Assembly: GCA_035541415.1 (NCBI GenBank)
Contig: DATKNI010000021.1
Coordinates: 1-64,000, forward strand
Length of the DNA: 64,000 nt
Direction of reading: 5' to 3'
Origin: JAKAGE01 sp035541415
GTDB taxonomy: Bacteria > Patescibacteriota > Minisyncoccia > UBA6257 > 2-01-FULL-56-20
Below the pieces are notes generated by a model. That model was not told where the DNA came from and did not search any database. It saw only the letters and a program-made list of their open reading frames with translations. Of the stretch, positions 1 to 8,455 are shown one piece after another (the first letter of the stretch is position 1; each line of letters begins with the position of its first letter). Both the position numbers and the translations under genes were made by a program.

Positions 1-140
1 AGGACATGGAGAAGCAGGGCAAGGACATCAAAAAGCTAGGTTTTCTCGAGGCGTTGGACGAGTTCGAACGTCGTGCCGTTCCCCGTATTGCAAAGCTCGC
101 AGAATGGCTTACCGTAAAAAAGAAATGCTCAAACTATTAG
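1..140 (+). CDS. 3' end of an unidentified ORF, cut by window edge
   Basis: An open frame with codons starting at base 3 runs from the window edge to a TAG at 138-140. It encodes about 45 charged residues ending in AEWLTVKKKCSNY. It overlaps the recombinase start by 37 nt in another frame, as small coupled genes of integrated elements often do. I do not recognise the family. Its position beside the recombinase suggests it belongs to the same mobile element. Only the C-terminal part is visible, so nothing can be said of its function. Confidence 0.45.
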   Translation, partial: DMEKQGKDIKKLGFLEALDEFERRAVPRIAKLAEWLTVKKKCSNY

Positions 141-1750
141 ATAAACAACCCACATATTTCCTCTACTGCCGGAAATCGACCGACGAGAACGATCGGCAGA
201 TTTTGAGCTTGGAATCGCAGATGGACGAGGCGGCCAAGCGGTTCGGCGATTTGAAGATCATAAAATTGCCGCCGGAGTCGGTGAGCGCCTTCGAGCCGAA
301 GAAGCGGCCGATTTTTGCCGACATGGTGAGCCGCATCAGGAAAGGCGAAGCGCAGGGCATCATCGCGTGGCACCCCGACCGCCTTTCAAGAAATCCGATT
401 GACGCGGCGGAGATCATCTACCTTTTGGATATCGGCAAGATCAAGGACCTCAAATTCTGCACCTATTCCTTCGACAATTCGCCGGAGGGGAAAATGATGC
501 TGCAGATCACGCTCTCGCAATCAAAATATTCATCCGACAAATTGAGCACCGACGTGAAGCGCGGGATGAGCCGGAAGGCCGATCAGGGCTGGCGTCCGAG
601 CCGGGCACCCTTGGGCTACCTGAACAGCAAGACGAAACTGAAAGGCGAGCAGGACATCTCGCCCGATCCGATGCGGTTTGGGATGGTGAAGCAGCTCCTG
701 AACCATATGCTCACGGGCAATTATACCGCGCCCGCGCTTTTGGCTATCGCCGACAAGGTTGGCCTCACGATGCCCATGACGAAAGGGCGTGAGCCGAGGA
801 AATTGCATTTGAGCGAGATCTACCGCATCTTGAGCAACCCCTTCTATTACGGCTGGTACGAGTGGCCGAAAGGGAGCGGCAACTGGGCCAAGGGCAAGCA
901 CGCGCCGATGATTACCGAGGACCAGTTCGACCGCATCCAGGGATTCTTGGGCCGGCCGACCCAAGCAAGGCCGCACAACAAGCAGTTCGCTTTCACGGGA
1001 CTCATGAAATGCGGCTCGTGCGGTTGCGCCATCACCGCCGAGGAGAAATTCAAATACCAGAAAAATGGCAACGTCCACCGTTACGTCTACTATCGCTGCA
1101 CGAGAAAGCGCGATAAGGATTGCCCCGAGAAGGCGGTTGAGCTCAAAGAGTTCAACAAACAGATCGACGCCGTGATCCGCAACCTCACCGTTTCCGAGAA
1201 GTTCAAGGATTGGGCGATCAAGTATCTGTATTTCTTGCGGAAGGAGGAGGCAGCCAATTACAAAACGAAATTCGAGGAGAACCAGCGGCAGCTCGCGATG
1301 GTGAACGAGCATCTGGATGCTTTGCTGTTCAAATATTCCTCGCCGGAGAACCGTGATGGCGAGTTCATCAATGCGGAGGAGTTCGTGCGGATGAAATCGG
1401 CGTTGCTCAAAGAGAAATCCCGATTGGAGGATGAGCTCAATGCCCAAGGCAAAGAGAAGGAGGAGTGGCTTGAGATGAGCGAGCGGACGTTCAATTTTGC
1501 TCGTTATGCGGGGATCTGGTTCGAGAAGGGAAGCGACGATATCCGCCGCGCCATTTTCGCCTGTCTTGGTTCGAGCCTGATCCTTTCCGACCAGAAGATA
1601 GCGATTTCATTACGAAAACCGTTCGAAATGATCTTTGAGAGGCTGCCGCAGGCGCAAACCGAGTTCGCAAGGTTAGAGCCCGTCGAGATGCAAGCAAACA
1701 CTACGCAATTCTTCACTTGCCTACAGCAACTTCCTATTTGGAGCGGGTAA
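104..1750 (+). CDS. large serine recombinase (site-specific integrase)
   Basis: A 548-aa large serine recombinase. The N-terminal resolvase domain (about residues 16-150) opens with YCRKST, where S25 is the expected nucleophile, followed by LSLESQ and HPDRLSRN. A recombinase domain (about 165-290, GWRPSRAPLGYL) follows, then a zinc ribbon at about 297-340 (CGSC, later C-x6-C). A long coiled-coil (about 385-460) completes the usual integrase layout. Known role of the family: integration and excision by a covalent serine-DNA intermediate. ATG104 is used here; ATG125 is possible. The last four codons (IWSG) and the stop lie inside the 3' end of the tRNA-Gly gene on the other strand. This suggests the element sits in that tRNA gene and extends left of the window. 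Confidence 0.92.
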   Translation: MAYRKKEMLKLLDKQPTYFLYCRKSTDENDRQILSLESQMDEAAKRFGDLKIIKLPPESVSAFEPKKRPIFADMVSRIRKGEAQGIIAWHPDRLSRNPIDAAEIIYLLDIGKIKDLKFCTYSFDNSPEGKMMLQITLSQSKYSSDKLSTDVKRGMSRKADQGWRPSRAPLGYLNSKTKLKGEQDISPDPMRFGMVKQLLNHMLTGNYTAPALLAIADKVGLTMPMTKGREPRKLHLSEIYRILSNPFYYGWYEWPKGSGNWAKGKHAPMITEDQFDRIQGFLGRPTQARPHNKQFAFTGLMKCGSCGCAITAEEKFKYQKNGNVHRYVYYRCTRKRDKDCPEKAVELKEFNKQIDAVIRNLTVSEKFKDWAIKYLYFLRKEEAANYKTKFEENQRQLAMVNEHLDALLFKYSSPENRDGEFINAEEFVRMKSALLKEKSRLEDELNAQGKEKEEWLEMSERTFNFARYAGIWFEKGSDDIRRAIFACLGSSLILSDQKIAISLRKPFEMIFERLPQAQTEFARLEPVEMQANTTQFFTCLQQLPIWSG

Positions 1751-1812
1751 CGGGAATCGAACCCGTATCTCAACCTTGGGAAGGTCGCGTTCTACCACTG
1801 AACCATACCCGC
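1739..1812 (-). tRNA. tRNA-Gly(CCC), CCA encoded
   Basis: Read on the minus strand the gene folds as a full cloverleaf. The acceptor is GCGGGTA/TACCCGC, the D-stem GTTC/GAAC, the anticodon stem CGACC/GGTTG with loop TTCCCAA (anticodon CCC), and the T-arm ACGGG-TTCGATT-CCCGT. The discriminator is T, followed by a genomically encoded CCA at 1741-1739. The mature body is 71 nt (1742-1812). Its 3' end overlaps the last 12 bases of the serine recombinase ORF, the classic arrangement of an integrated element downstream of a tRNA 3' end. Confidence 0.95.
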
Positions 1813-1896
1813 TTGTCCAGCCGCTGGGCTGGGCAATATATAAAAGAGTAGCGCATCGCGGAACGTTTGCAAATTATAGGGAGATGTAGTTGCACG

Positions 1897-1990
1897 GTAT
1901 TGGCGTAGGACAAAGTTCAGGTCGTGGGAAACGAGGATGACTGTCATTCCGTAGGTACCCTCGAGCCGATGAAAGAGCTCGCGAAAAGAC
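1897..1990 (-). pseudogene. relic of an ABC transporter ATPase (H-loop region)
   Basis: On the minus strand an isolated stretch reads FRELFHRLEGTYGMTV then ILVSHDLNFVLRQY. This matches the segment around the H-loop histidine of ABC ATPases, closest in style to the metal-uptake ZnuC type (helix, GMT(I/V), VSHDL). Walker A, Q-loop, signature and Walker B are absent on both sides, and the surrounding open frame (2046-1792) runs into the tRNA. I read it as a decayed fragment of a gene once next to tRNA-Gly. The assignment to ZnuC rather than another ABC subfamily is inference. Confidence 0.6.
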
Positions 1991-2109
1991 TTGCATTTTC
2001 CTGATTTTGTGGTAAAAATCAGGCTGTAGCACTCGCACCTTAACAAAATTTTTTTGGGCTCTTTTACATTTTATTCAAAAGAGTCGCAAAAAATAAATAA
2101 AAGTTTTCT

Positions 2110-5100
2110 ATGGTTAGTACAATAAAACAATTTGCTGCGGCAAGCGCTCTTGCGTTGATCATGATTATCGCAGGCACGTCTCACGCGGCATTTGCGAGTC
2201 ACATCGCAGTCGCGCACGCGGATGATCAAACATCCTCAAGTTCCGTGGTGAGTTCGGCGACGAGCTCGATCTCGGTAACCAGTTCGAGCGCGGCATCGAG
2301 TTCCAGCACGGGCACTGACGATGGTTCGGCCGTAAGCGCGGCATCATCGACGGCGGCCGGCGCAGGGATCGCTGATGCGACAAGCAGCGCATCGACAACC
2401 GTAACGACGATCACGACCACGACGGACACGTCCGTGTCGGGAACGACCGTCGTCGCGGCAGCCGCATTTGCGGCGTCGAGCATCTCGCCTGATTGCGCCA
2501 CATCAACGCAGAAGGCAAATCTTTCGATCGTAAAATCGGTCGACGAGAAAAATCCGGGTGAAGGAGGCACGATCCATTTCACAATCGATGTCTCGAATGC
2601 CGGTCCGAATGCGGCAACCAACGTCGTTGTGAACGATACGTGGCCGAGCGGCATCACGTTTGTGAGCGCCGTCGCGTCACAAGGTTCATTCGACCCGGTT
2701 ACCCATGTATGGAATGTCGGCAAGGTGGCGAACGGCGCCTCGGCGTATCTCTCGCTTGCGGTGACGGTTGATCAAGGAACGGCAGGCAAGAAGATTGTCA
2801 ACAAGGCGTCGGTCCATGGCGCAGAGACGGATCCGAACACCTCGAACAATACGAGTGAGGCATCGTTTACCGTTTGCCCCAAGGAAACGCCCGTGGCAGA
2901 TGTTTCTGTCACAAAACTCGTGAGCAAAGCCACTCCGGCGGAAGGCGACACGATCACGTACGTCGTGAAGGTCGCGAATGCCGGCCCGGACAAAGCTCTC
3001 GACGTTGTCGCATCCGACACGCTTCCTGCGGGTCTCGACCTGGTTGGGGCAACGACCTCAGCCGGCGTCTACTCGACGTCCACGGGAATGTGGACGGTGG
3101 GCGATCTTCCCGCGAATGCAACGGCCACGCTCATGGTTACCGCAACGGTGAAGACGGGCACGGCCGGAAAAACGATCGTGAACAGCGTTCAGGTGAAGGA
3201 GAATTCGGGCGAAACCGACCCGAATCTCGGCAATAACTCAGACTGCGCCACTATTAAAGTGCAGCCCAAGGTCGTCAATAAAGACGAAGCTGACATTGCC
3301 GTCGTGAAAACGGTGGACAATACGAACCCGGCTGCGGGAGCTACGGTGAAATACACGATCACTGCTTCTGCGCTTGGTCCGTCAACCTCGACCGGCGTCG
3401 TCGCAACGGATACGTTGCCAGCCGGTCTCACGTTCGTTTCGGCAACCGCGACCCAGGGCACGTATGCGAGCTCGACCGGAGCCTGGACCATCGGCACGAT
3501 GGCACCGAGCTCCACGGCGAAGCTCGTCATCATGGCCTCGGTGAACACGGGAACTGACGGGACGACGATCACGAATACCGCAACAATCACCGAATCGACG
3601 AGCACCGTTGACCAGAACCTCTCGAACAACAGTTCGTCGGTTGCGATCACGGTGCAATCGAACAATGGTGGCGGTGGCGGAGGCGGCAATCCGGATGCAG
3701 ACATTTCGATTGCCAAAACAGTTGACAACAAGAACCCGAATGTTGGCGACACGGTGAGCTATACGGTCACCGTGACCGACCTCGGACCTTCAACCTCGAC
3801 CGGCGTTGTCGCAACCGACCCGTTGCCAGCGGGACTCACATTCGTTTCCGCGACAACTTCGAAAGGATCGTACACGAGTTCAACGGGCGCGTGGACGGTG
3901 GGTACATTGTCCCTCAACGCGACCGCGACGCTTACGATCGCTGCAACGGTGAACTCGGGAACGGCGGGAACATCGATCACGAACACCGCGACGGTTGCTG
4001 AATCCGCGTCGGTTAATGACACGAATTCGAACAACAACACCGCAAGCACCACAATCACGGTGGCAGGCGGCGGAGGAGGTGGCGGTTCGACCACAGACCT
4101 CGCGATTACAAAGACGGTTGACAACACGAGTCCCGCGGCAGGTGACACGGTGAACTACACGATCACGGTGACCGCCGGGGGCAACGCAACGTCATCCCTT
4201 GTGCTTGTGAGCGATGCTCTGCCAAATGGCATCACGGTTGCCTCGATGACTGCTTCCACGGGAACGGTCACCGACGGCGGCACGGTAACGTGGGATAAAT
4301 TCGATTTGGCTCCGAACGCGACAGCGACCCTCGTCATCTCGGCGGTTGTCGGCGCGGATCAAGCGGGCCAGACGATCACGAACACGGCGACGGTGACGTC
4401 GACCCTCGGTTCATTCGTTGACAGCAATCCCGCCAACAATTCTTCCTCAGTTTCGTTCACGGTTCAGACTCCGGTTTGTACGGTGAACTGCGGCGGAGGG
4501 GGAGGCGGAGGCGGTGGTGGCGGCGGTTCAACGCCGACGGCTGAAATCGCCGTTGCCAAAACCGTTGACAACGCAACCCCGAATCCTGGCGACACGATCC
4601 ATTACACGATCACCGTTTCGGCGCTCGGCCCCTCGGCTTCACTCGGAGTCGTAGCAACCGACACCGTACCGGCAGGCATCACCTTCGTTTCGGCAAGCAC
4701 GTCGATGGGAACGTATGCGAGCTCCACGGGAACGTGGACGATCGGAACGCTCTCAAACGGCCAGAACGCAACCCTTGCTATCACGGCAACCGTGAATCCG
4801 GGAACGGCTGGTCAGACGATCACGAACACCGCGGTTGTCGGCGAGTCGACGAGCGTCAACAATCCGAATACGAGCAATGATACTGCTTCAGCTACGATAA
4901 CCGTGGCTGGCGGCGGCAATGGCGGTGGTGGCGGCAGTGGGGGAGGAGGTGGCGGTGGTGGCGGTGGCGGCGGCCAGGTTCTCGGCTCAAGCACGAGCAC
5001 GGGCGGCGGCCAAATCCTCGGCGCAAGCTGCGGTCTCTATCTCACGCAGTACATCCACCCCGTTCGCAAGTATCTGAACGATCCAGGAGAGGTGAAGAAG

Positions 5101-5346
5101 TTGCAGATCTTCCTTAACGAGAACGTTGGGGCGAATCTGCCGATCACCGGTTACTATGGCCAAAAGACCATAGCGGCCGTGGATCAATTCCAAGTGAAAT
5201 ATCACACGGAAGTGCTCCTGCCATGGCTCCCATACGGACTTCAGACCCAGTTCACGCCGACGGATTATGTCTACAAGACGACCCAGCGGTGGATCAACTT
5301 GGTCATGTGTCCGGCGCTCAACCTTCAGACTCCTCAGCTCCCGTAA
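2110..5346 (+). CDS. DUF11-repeat surface protein with peptidoglycan-binding end
   Basis: A 1078-aa secreted protein. A signal peptide (about 1-29, hydrophobic core ALALIMIIAGTSHAAFA) is followed by a Ser/Thr/Ala-rich stalk (about 40-130). Six DUF11-type beta-sandwich repeats come next, each opening like ADISIAKTVDNKNP and containing (S/A)DTLPAG. Poly-glycine linkers separate repeats 3-4, 4-5 and 5-6, and the longest precedes the C-terminus. The last roughly 95 residues (EVKKLQIFLNE, GYYGQKTIAAVDQFQ) resemble a peptidoglycan-binding PGBD1 domain, which would anchor it to the wall. Role inferred: cell-surface or adhesion filament. There is no sortase motif. It stands alone between a relic and a terminator. 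Confidence 0.85.
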   Translation: MVSTIKQFAAASALALIMIIAGTSHAAFASHIAVAHADDQTSSSSVVSSATSSISVTSSSAASSSSTGTDDGSAVSAASSTAAGAGIADATSSASTTVTTITTTTDTSVSGTTVVAAAAFAASSISPDCATSTQKANLSIVKSVDEKNPGEGGTIHFTIDVSNAGPNAATNVVVNDTWPSGITFVSAVASQGSFDPVTHVWNVGKVANGASAYLSLAVTVDQGTAGKKIVNKASVHGAETDPNTSNNTSEASFTVCPKETPVADVSVTKLVSKATPAEGDTITYVVKVANAGPDKALDVVASDTLPAGLDLVGATTSAGVYSTSTGMWTVGDLPANATATLMVTATVKTGTAGKTIVNSVQVKENSGETDPNLGNNSDCATIKVQPKVVNKDEADIAVVKTVDNTNPAAGATVKYTITASALGPSTSTGVVATDTLPAGLTFVSATATQGTYASSTGAWTIGTMAPSSTAKLVIMASVNTGTDGTTITNTATITESTSTVDQNLSNNSSSVAITVQSNNGGGGGGGNPDADISIAKTVDNKNPNVGDTVSYTVTVTDLGPSTSTGVVATDPLPAGLTFVSATTSKGSYTSSTGAWTVGTLSLNATATLTIAATVNSGTAGTSITNTATVAESASVNDTNSNNNTASTTITVAGGGGGGGSTTDLAITKTVDNTSPAAGDTVNYTITVTAGGNATSSLVLVSDALPNGITVASMTASTGTVTDGGTVTWDKFDLAPNATATLVISAVVGADQAGQTITNTATVTSTLGSFVDSNPANNSSSVSFTVQTPVCTVNCGGGGGGGGGGGGSTPTAEIAVAKTVDNATPNPGDTIHYTITVSALGPSASLGVVATDTVPAGITFVSASTSMGTYASSTGTWTIGTLSNGQNATLAITATVNPGTAGQTITNTAVVGESTSVNNPNTSNDTASATITVAGGGNGGGGGSGGGGGGGGGGGGQVLGSSTSTGGGQILGASCGLYLTQYIHPVRKYLNDPGEVKKLQIFLNENVGANLPITGYYGQKTIAAVDQFQVKYHTEVLLPWLPYGLQTQFTPTDYVYKTTQRWINLVMCPALNLQTPQLP

Positions 5347-5409
5347 GCGAAATATCTGCCGAACGCAGATAAAAGTACGGCGAGAGGAACTGCAAGAAGC
5401 AAGGAACCA

Positions 5410-5441
5410 GCAAAGGCCCCGATTCTGTCGGGGCTTTTGCG
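5410..5441 (+). terminator. intrinsic terminator after DUF11 gene
   Basis: GCAAAGGCCCCGA-TTCTG-TCGGGGCTTTTGC forms a 13-bp stem that ends in a T-containing arm. It lies 64 nt after the stop codon. Confidence 0.85.
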
Positions 5442-5481
5442 TTGAAAGGGATTATTAAAATTCAATTAAATTGCTGAACCC

Positions 5482-5510
5482 TTGCGCCATATATGTCGGT
5501 ATGGTATAAT
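5482..5510 (+). promoter_or_regulatory. promoter TTGCGC-N17-TATAAT, extended -10
   Basis: TTGCGC at 5482-5487 and TATAAT at 5505-5510 are spaced 17 bp, with TGG just before the -10. The ATG at 5518 is 13 nt from the first base of the -10, so it coincides with the predicted +1. A start further upstream at 5482 would lie inside this promoter and is rejected. Confidence 0.75.
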
Positions 5511-5517
5511 ATTTTCA

Positions 5518-6618
5518 ATGAAAAAAGTGCGCGTGAAGAAGCATCGAATCAAGAAGTATCTCATTCCCCATGAGGAAAATGACTTCATGCCGAAATTGCT
5601 TCGGCCGAAGTTCGTTGCTTTTGTCTGCATGATCATGATCGCCGGGGAAATCGCTTTTCTTCTCGGCGCAACGTATGTAGCGCCGCGTTCAAAACTTTTC
5701 GGCATTATCCTCACGAACGCTCTCGTTGACCAGACCAACGAAAGCCGCACGGCAAACGGTGTGCCCGCGCTCCACGAGAATGCAACGCTCGATGCGGCGG
5801 CCCAGCTCAAAGCGAACGACATGGTGAAGAATAATTATTTTGCGCACACAAGCCCGGCCGGCCTCACGCCGTGGTATTGGTTTGACCAGGTTGGATACAA
5901 TTTTAATTACGCCGGCGAAAATCTCGCCGTGAATTTTTCCGATTCAGAGGATGTGACGAGCGCTTGGATGAATTCTCCGGAACATCGCGAAAATATTTTG
6001 AACGCCAATTATTCTGATATTGGTATGGCGACGGCGCAGGGGATGTTCCAGGGACATCCGGCAACGTATGTCGTGGAACTTTTTGGCACCCAGGCGCCAG
6101 TTGCCGTGGCGAACGGAATTCCGGGTATCTCATCCGCGCAAGCTGCGACACAGCTTGCACCAACTTCGACTGCGACAACGACGGCAGTAAAACCAAAACC
6201 CAAGCCAATCACAAAACCGATTGCCACCGCGACGACGTCCACGGTTGCGGTCACGACGACTTCAGTCGCATCATCCGGTGCGAGTTCGATCGTCTTGCCG
6301 AATATCGCCTCAGAGACTGAATCAACCACGGAACACGCGACGAGCGTGACGCTTGGATTTGTTTCGTCCGACAACAACGCGCCGACCGTCCGGCAATCGA
6401 ATATCTTCCAGGAGGCGCTCGCCGATCCGCGCAAGCTTGCGAATGACGTTTATCTCGTCTTGATGGGAATCTTCTTTGTCGCGCTCATGCTGAACATTTT
6501 CATTAAAATTCGCATCCAGTATCCCAAGCTCATCATCGGCGGCATCCTCGTGATCGTCGTTGCCGGCTTGGCCGTGATGCTCAACCAGAGCATGGCAGCG
6601 CATATCGCGATTTTGTAA
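5518..6618 (+). CDS. membrane-anchored CAP/SCP-domain protein
   Basis: A 366-aa protein. A basic N-terminus and one membrane segment (about 27-47, FVAFVCMIMIAGEIAFLLGA) precede a CAP (CysRich/antigen5/PR-1) domain at about 65-190. The family marks are present: QTNESRTANGVPAL, HTSPAGLTPW, AGENLA and WMNSPEHRENIL. A Thr/Ala-rich spacer follows, then two C-terminal membrane helices (VYLVLMGIFFVALMLNIF and IIGGILVIVVAGLAVML). CAP proteins are extracytoplasmic; the bacterial role is poorly defined, with wall-related functions proposed. Start chosen at ATG5518 because it sits at the predicted transcription start. Confidence 0.88.
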   Translation: MKKVRVKKHRIKKYLIPHEENDFMPKLLRPKFVAFVCMIMIAGEIAFLLGATYVAPRSKLFGIILTNALVDQTNESRTANGVPALHENATLDAAAQLKANDMVKNNYFAHTSPAGLTPWYWFDQVGYNFNYAGENLAVNFSDSEDVTSAWMNSPEHRENILNANYSDIGMATAQGMFQGHPATYVVELFGTQAPVAVANGIPGISSAQAATQLAPTSTATTTAVKPKPKPITKPIATATTSTVAVTTTSVASSGASSIVLPNIASETESTTEHATSVTLGFVSSDNNAPTVRQSNIFQEALADPRKLANDVYLVLMGIFFVALMLNIFIKIRIQYPKLIIGGILVIVVAGLAVMLNQSMAAHIAIL

Positions 6619-6630
6619 ACAGGCATTATG

Positions 6631-6665
6631 AGGCGCGGGAAATCCCTGCGCCTTTAGCTTTTTTA
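6631..6665 (+). terminator. intrinsic terminator after CAP gene
   Basis: AGGCGC-GGG-AAAT-CCC-T-GCGCCT forms a hairpin with one bulged T, followed by TTTAGCTTTTTT. Confidence 0.65.
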
Positions 6666-6690
6666 CGGCCGCGCTGTACAATAGATGCAC

Positions 6691-8400
6691 ATGGCTGGCT
6701 CCACAACCGAACTTATTAAAGGGAAGCTCGACATCGTCGATTTTTTGCGAGGATATCTCACGCTCACGCCCGCTGGCAGGAATTTCAAGGCGCTGTGCCC
6801 GTTCCACCATGAAAAGACGCCGTCGTTTATGGTTTCGCCCGACCGGCAGACGTGGCATTGTTTTGGCTGCGGCTTGGGAGGCGACGTTTTCACCTTCATT
6901 ATGAAGTATGAAAATCTGGAGTTCACCGAAGCGATGCGCATGCTTGCCGAAAAAGCCGGCGTGGAGTTGCGGCACGAAAATCCGGCGGAGTACCGCTATA
7001 GCGGCTTGCTCTACGATCTGAACGATCAGGCAAAAAATTATTACCGCAAGATGCTCGCCGCGGCGCCGGTCGCGAAGAAATATTTGGACGAGCGGGGTTT
7101 GAGCGCGGAAACGATCGACACGTTCGAAATCGGCTGGGCGCCCAATGAGCCGGAAGGCTTGTCGATGTATTTATTGAACAACGGAACGGCGCCGCAGGAC
7201 CTCATCCAAGCGGGGCTCTCCATCAAAACAGAACGCGGCCTGATGCTTGACCGGTTCCGCGGCCGCATCATGTTCCCGATCCATAATCACGTCGGCAAAG
7301 TCGTCGGTTTCACCGGGCGCATTCTCCCGCAGCTCGACAAAGGCGACATGGGCAAATACATCAACAGCCCCGAAACGCCGATTTTCCAAAAATCAAAATT
7401 GCTGTATGGATTCTGGAAGAGCAAAGACGCCATTCGAGAAGCGAAGGTCGCCGTCCTCATGGAGGGCCAGATGGATTTTCTGATGAGCTATCAATCCGGC
7501 GTGAAAAACGTCATCGCAAGTTCCGGCACGGCGCTCACCGCTGACCATCTGCACGTGGTGCACCGCCTCGCGGAAGAAATTGTTTTGTGTTTCGATAGCG
7601 ACATTGCCGGCGCCGATGCCGCCGAGCGCGCGATTGACCTCGCCGAAGCGGGGGACTTTACGGTGAAGATCGCCACCTTCAAGGAATTCAAAGATGCCGC
7701 CGACGCCGCAAAAGCGAATCCGGAAAACGTTGCAAAGACAATCGCCGCAGCCGTTCCCGCGCCGGAATTCTATTTTGCAAAATACCTGCCGAACGATAAT
7801 AACGAGCTCAAAACGCGCGACGGTTTGCACAAGCTTCGGGCGGTGCTCGCCAAATTGAAAAATCTCGCAAGTCCGGTTGAGCGGAGTTTTTGGCTTGCGG
7901 AACTTTCGAACCGCACCGCGATCGACGAGCGGGTCCTCCGGGAGGAATCGGCAAAGGCAAACCCGTCCGGCATCCCGGCGGCGAAGCGGTCGGGAGAACA
8001 GGATGAGGAAATCGCCAAGCGGCATGTTTCGCGGCAGGACCGCTTGTGCGAGCAGCTCCTCGTCGCCGCATTCGCAAAAAATGATTTTTCCTTGGCGGAG
8101 GATTGCCTCCCGTATTTCAAACCGGCACAAAAAGAAGTGTTCAGGCTCTTGAAGAGCGGCAAAAAGAAAAGCGAAGATCCTTCGCTCGACCAGGCGATCG
8201 ACCTCGTGATCCTCGGGGGTTCGAGCGAACTTACGGACGACGAGATCGCCGCCCTCAAAGCCGAGCTTGCGAAGGAATATTATAAAGAGCGCCGGCAGAT
8301 CCTCGCGACCGCAATCAAGAACGCCGAGGCAAAAGGGAACGACGCCGAACTCAAAGCCGCGCTCGAAGAACTGAAAAACCTTCCGGCGATAAGCGAGTGA
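6691..8400 (+). CDS. dnaG: DNA primase DnaG
   Basis: Synthesises RNA primers at the replication fork. The 569-aa protein has the CHC2 zinc finger at about 36-60 (CPFHHEKTPSF, then WHCFGCGLGGDVF), the DnaG catalytic N-domain, and a Toprim domain at about 255-340 (VLMEGQMDFLMSYQSG, then LCFDSDIAGADAA). A C-terminal helical, helicase-interacting region follows. Length is close to the family's usual 580-600. A -10-like TACAAT at 6677-6682 puts the +1 at the second ATG (6691, MAGSTTE); ATG6685 is only 8 nt from the box start, so 6691 is preferred. It is directly upstream of rpoD, the old macromolecular-synthesis arrangement dnaG-rpoD, here without rpsU. Confidence 0.95.
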   Translation: MAGSTTELIKGKLDIVDFLRGYLTLTPAGRNFKALCPFHHEKTPSFMVSPDRQTWHCFGCGLGGDVFTFIMKYENLEFTEAMRMLAEKAGVELRHENPAEYRYSGLLYDLNDQAKNYYRKMLAAAPVAKKYLDERGLSAETIDTFEIGWAPNEPEGLSMYLLNNGTAPQDLIQAGLSIKTERGLMLDRFRGRIMFPIHNHVGKVVGFTGRILPQLDKGDMGKYINSPETPIFQKSKLLYGFWKSKDAIREAKVAVLMEGQMDFLMSYQSGVKNVIASSGTALTADHLHVVHRLAEEIVLCFDSDIAGADAAERAIDLAEAGDFTVKIATFKEFKDAADAAKANPENVAKTIAAAVPAPEFYFAKYLPNDNNELKTRDGLHKLRAVLAKLKNLASPVERSFWLAELSNRTAIDERVLREESAKANPSGIPAAKRSGEQDEEIAKRHVSRQDRLCEQLLVAAFAKNDFSLAEDCLPYFKPAQKEVFRLLKSGKKKSEDPSLDQAIDLVILGGSSELTDDEIAALKAELAKEYYKERRQILATAIKNAEAKGNDAELKAALEELKNLPAISE

Positions 8401-8455
8401 ACTCGGTGAGGCCTTGCATTTTTGTAACAAATACTGAATAATAAGGTATCAATAA

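Noticed and set aside
2053..2083. CTCTTTT...AAAAGAG inverted repeat before the DUF11 gene
   Set aside because: Only seven A/T-rich pairs around an 11-nt loop in AT-rich DNA; not strong enough to call an operator or terminator.
3660..5020. GGTGGCGGN repeats that might suggest a minisatellite or CRISPR-like array
   Set aside because: They are in-frame poly-glycine linkers of the DUF11 protein; there are no regular unique spacers. No CRISPR array was seen anywhere in the window.
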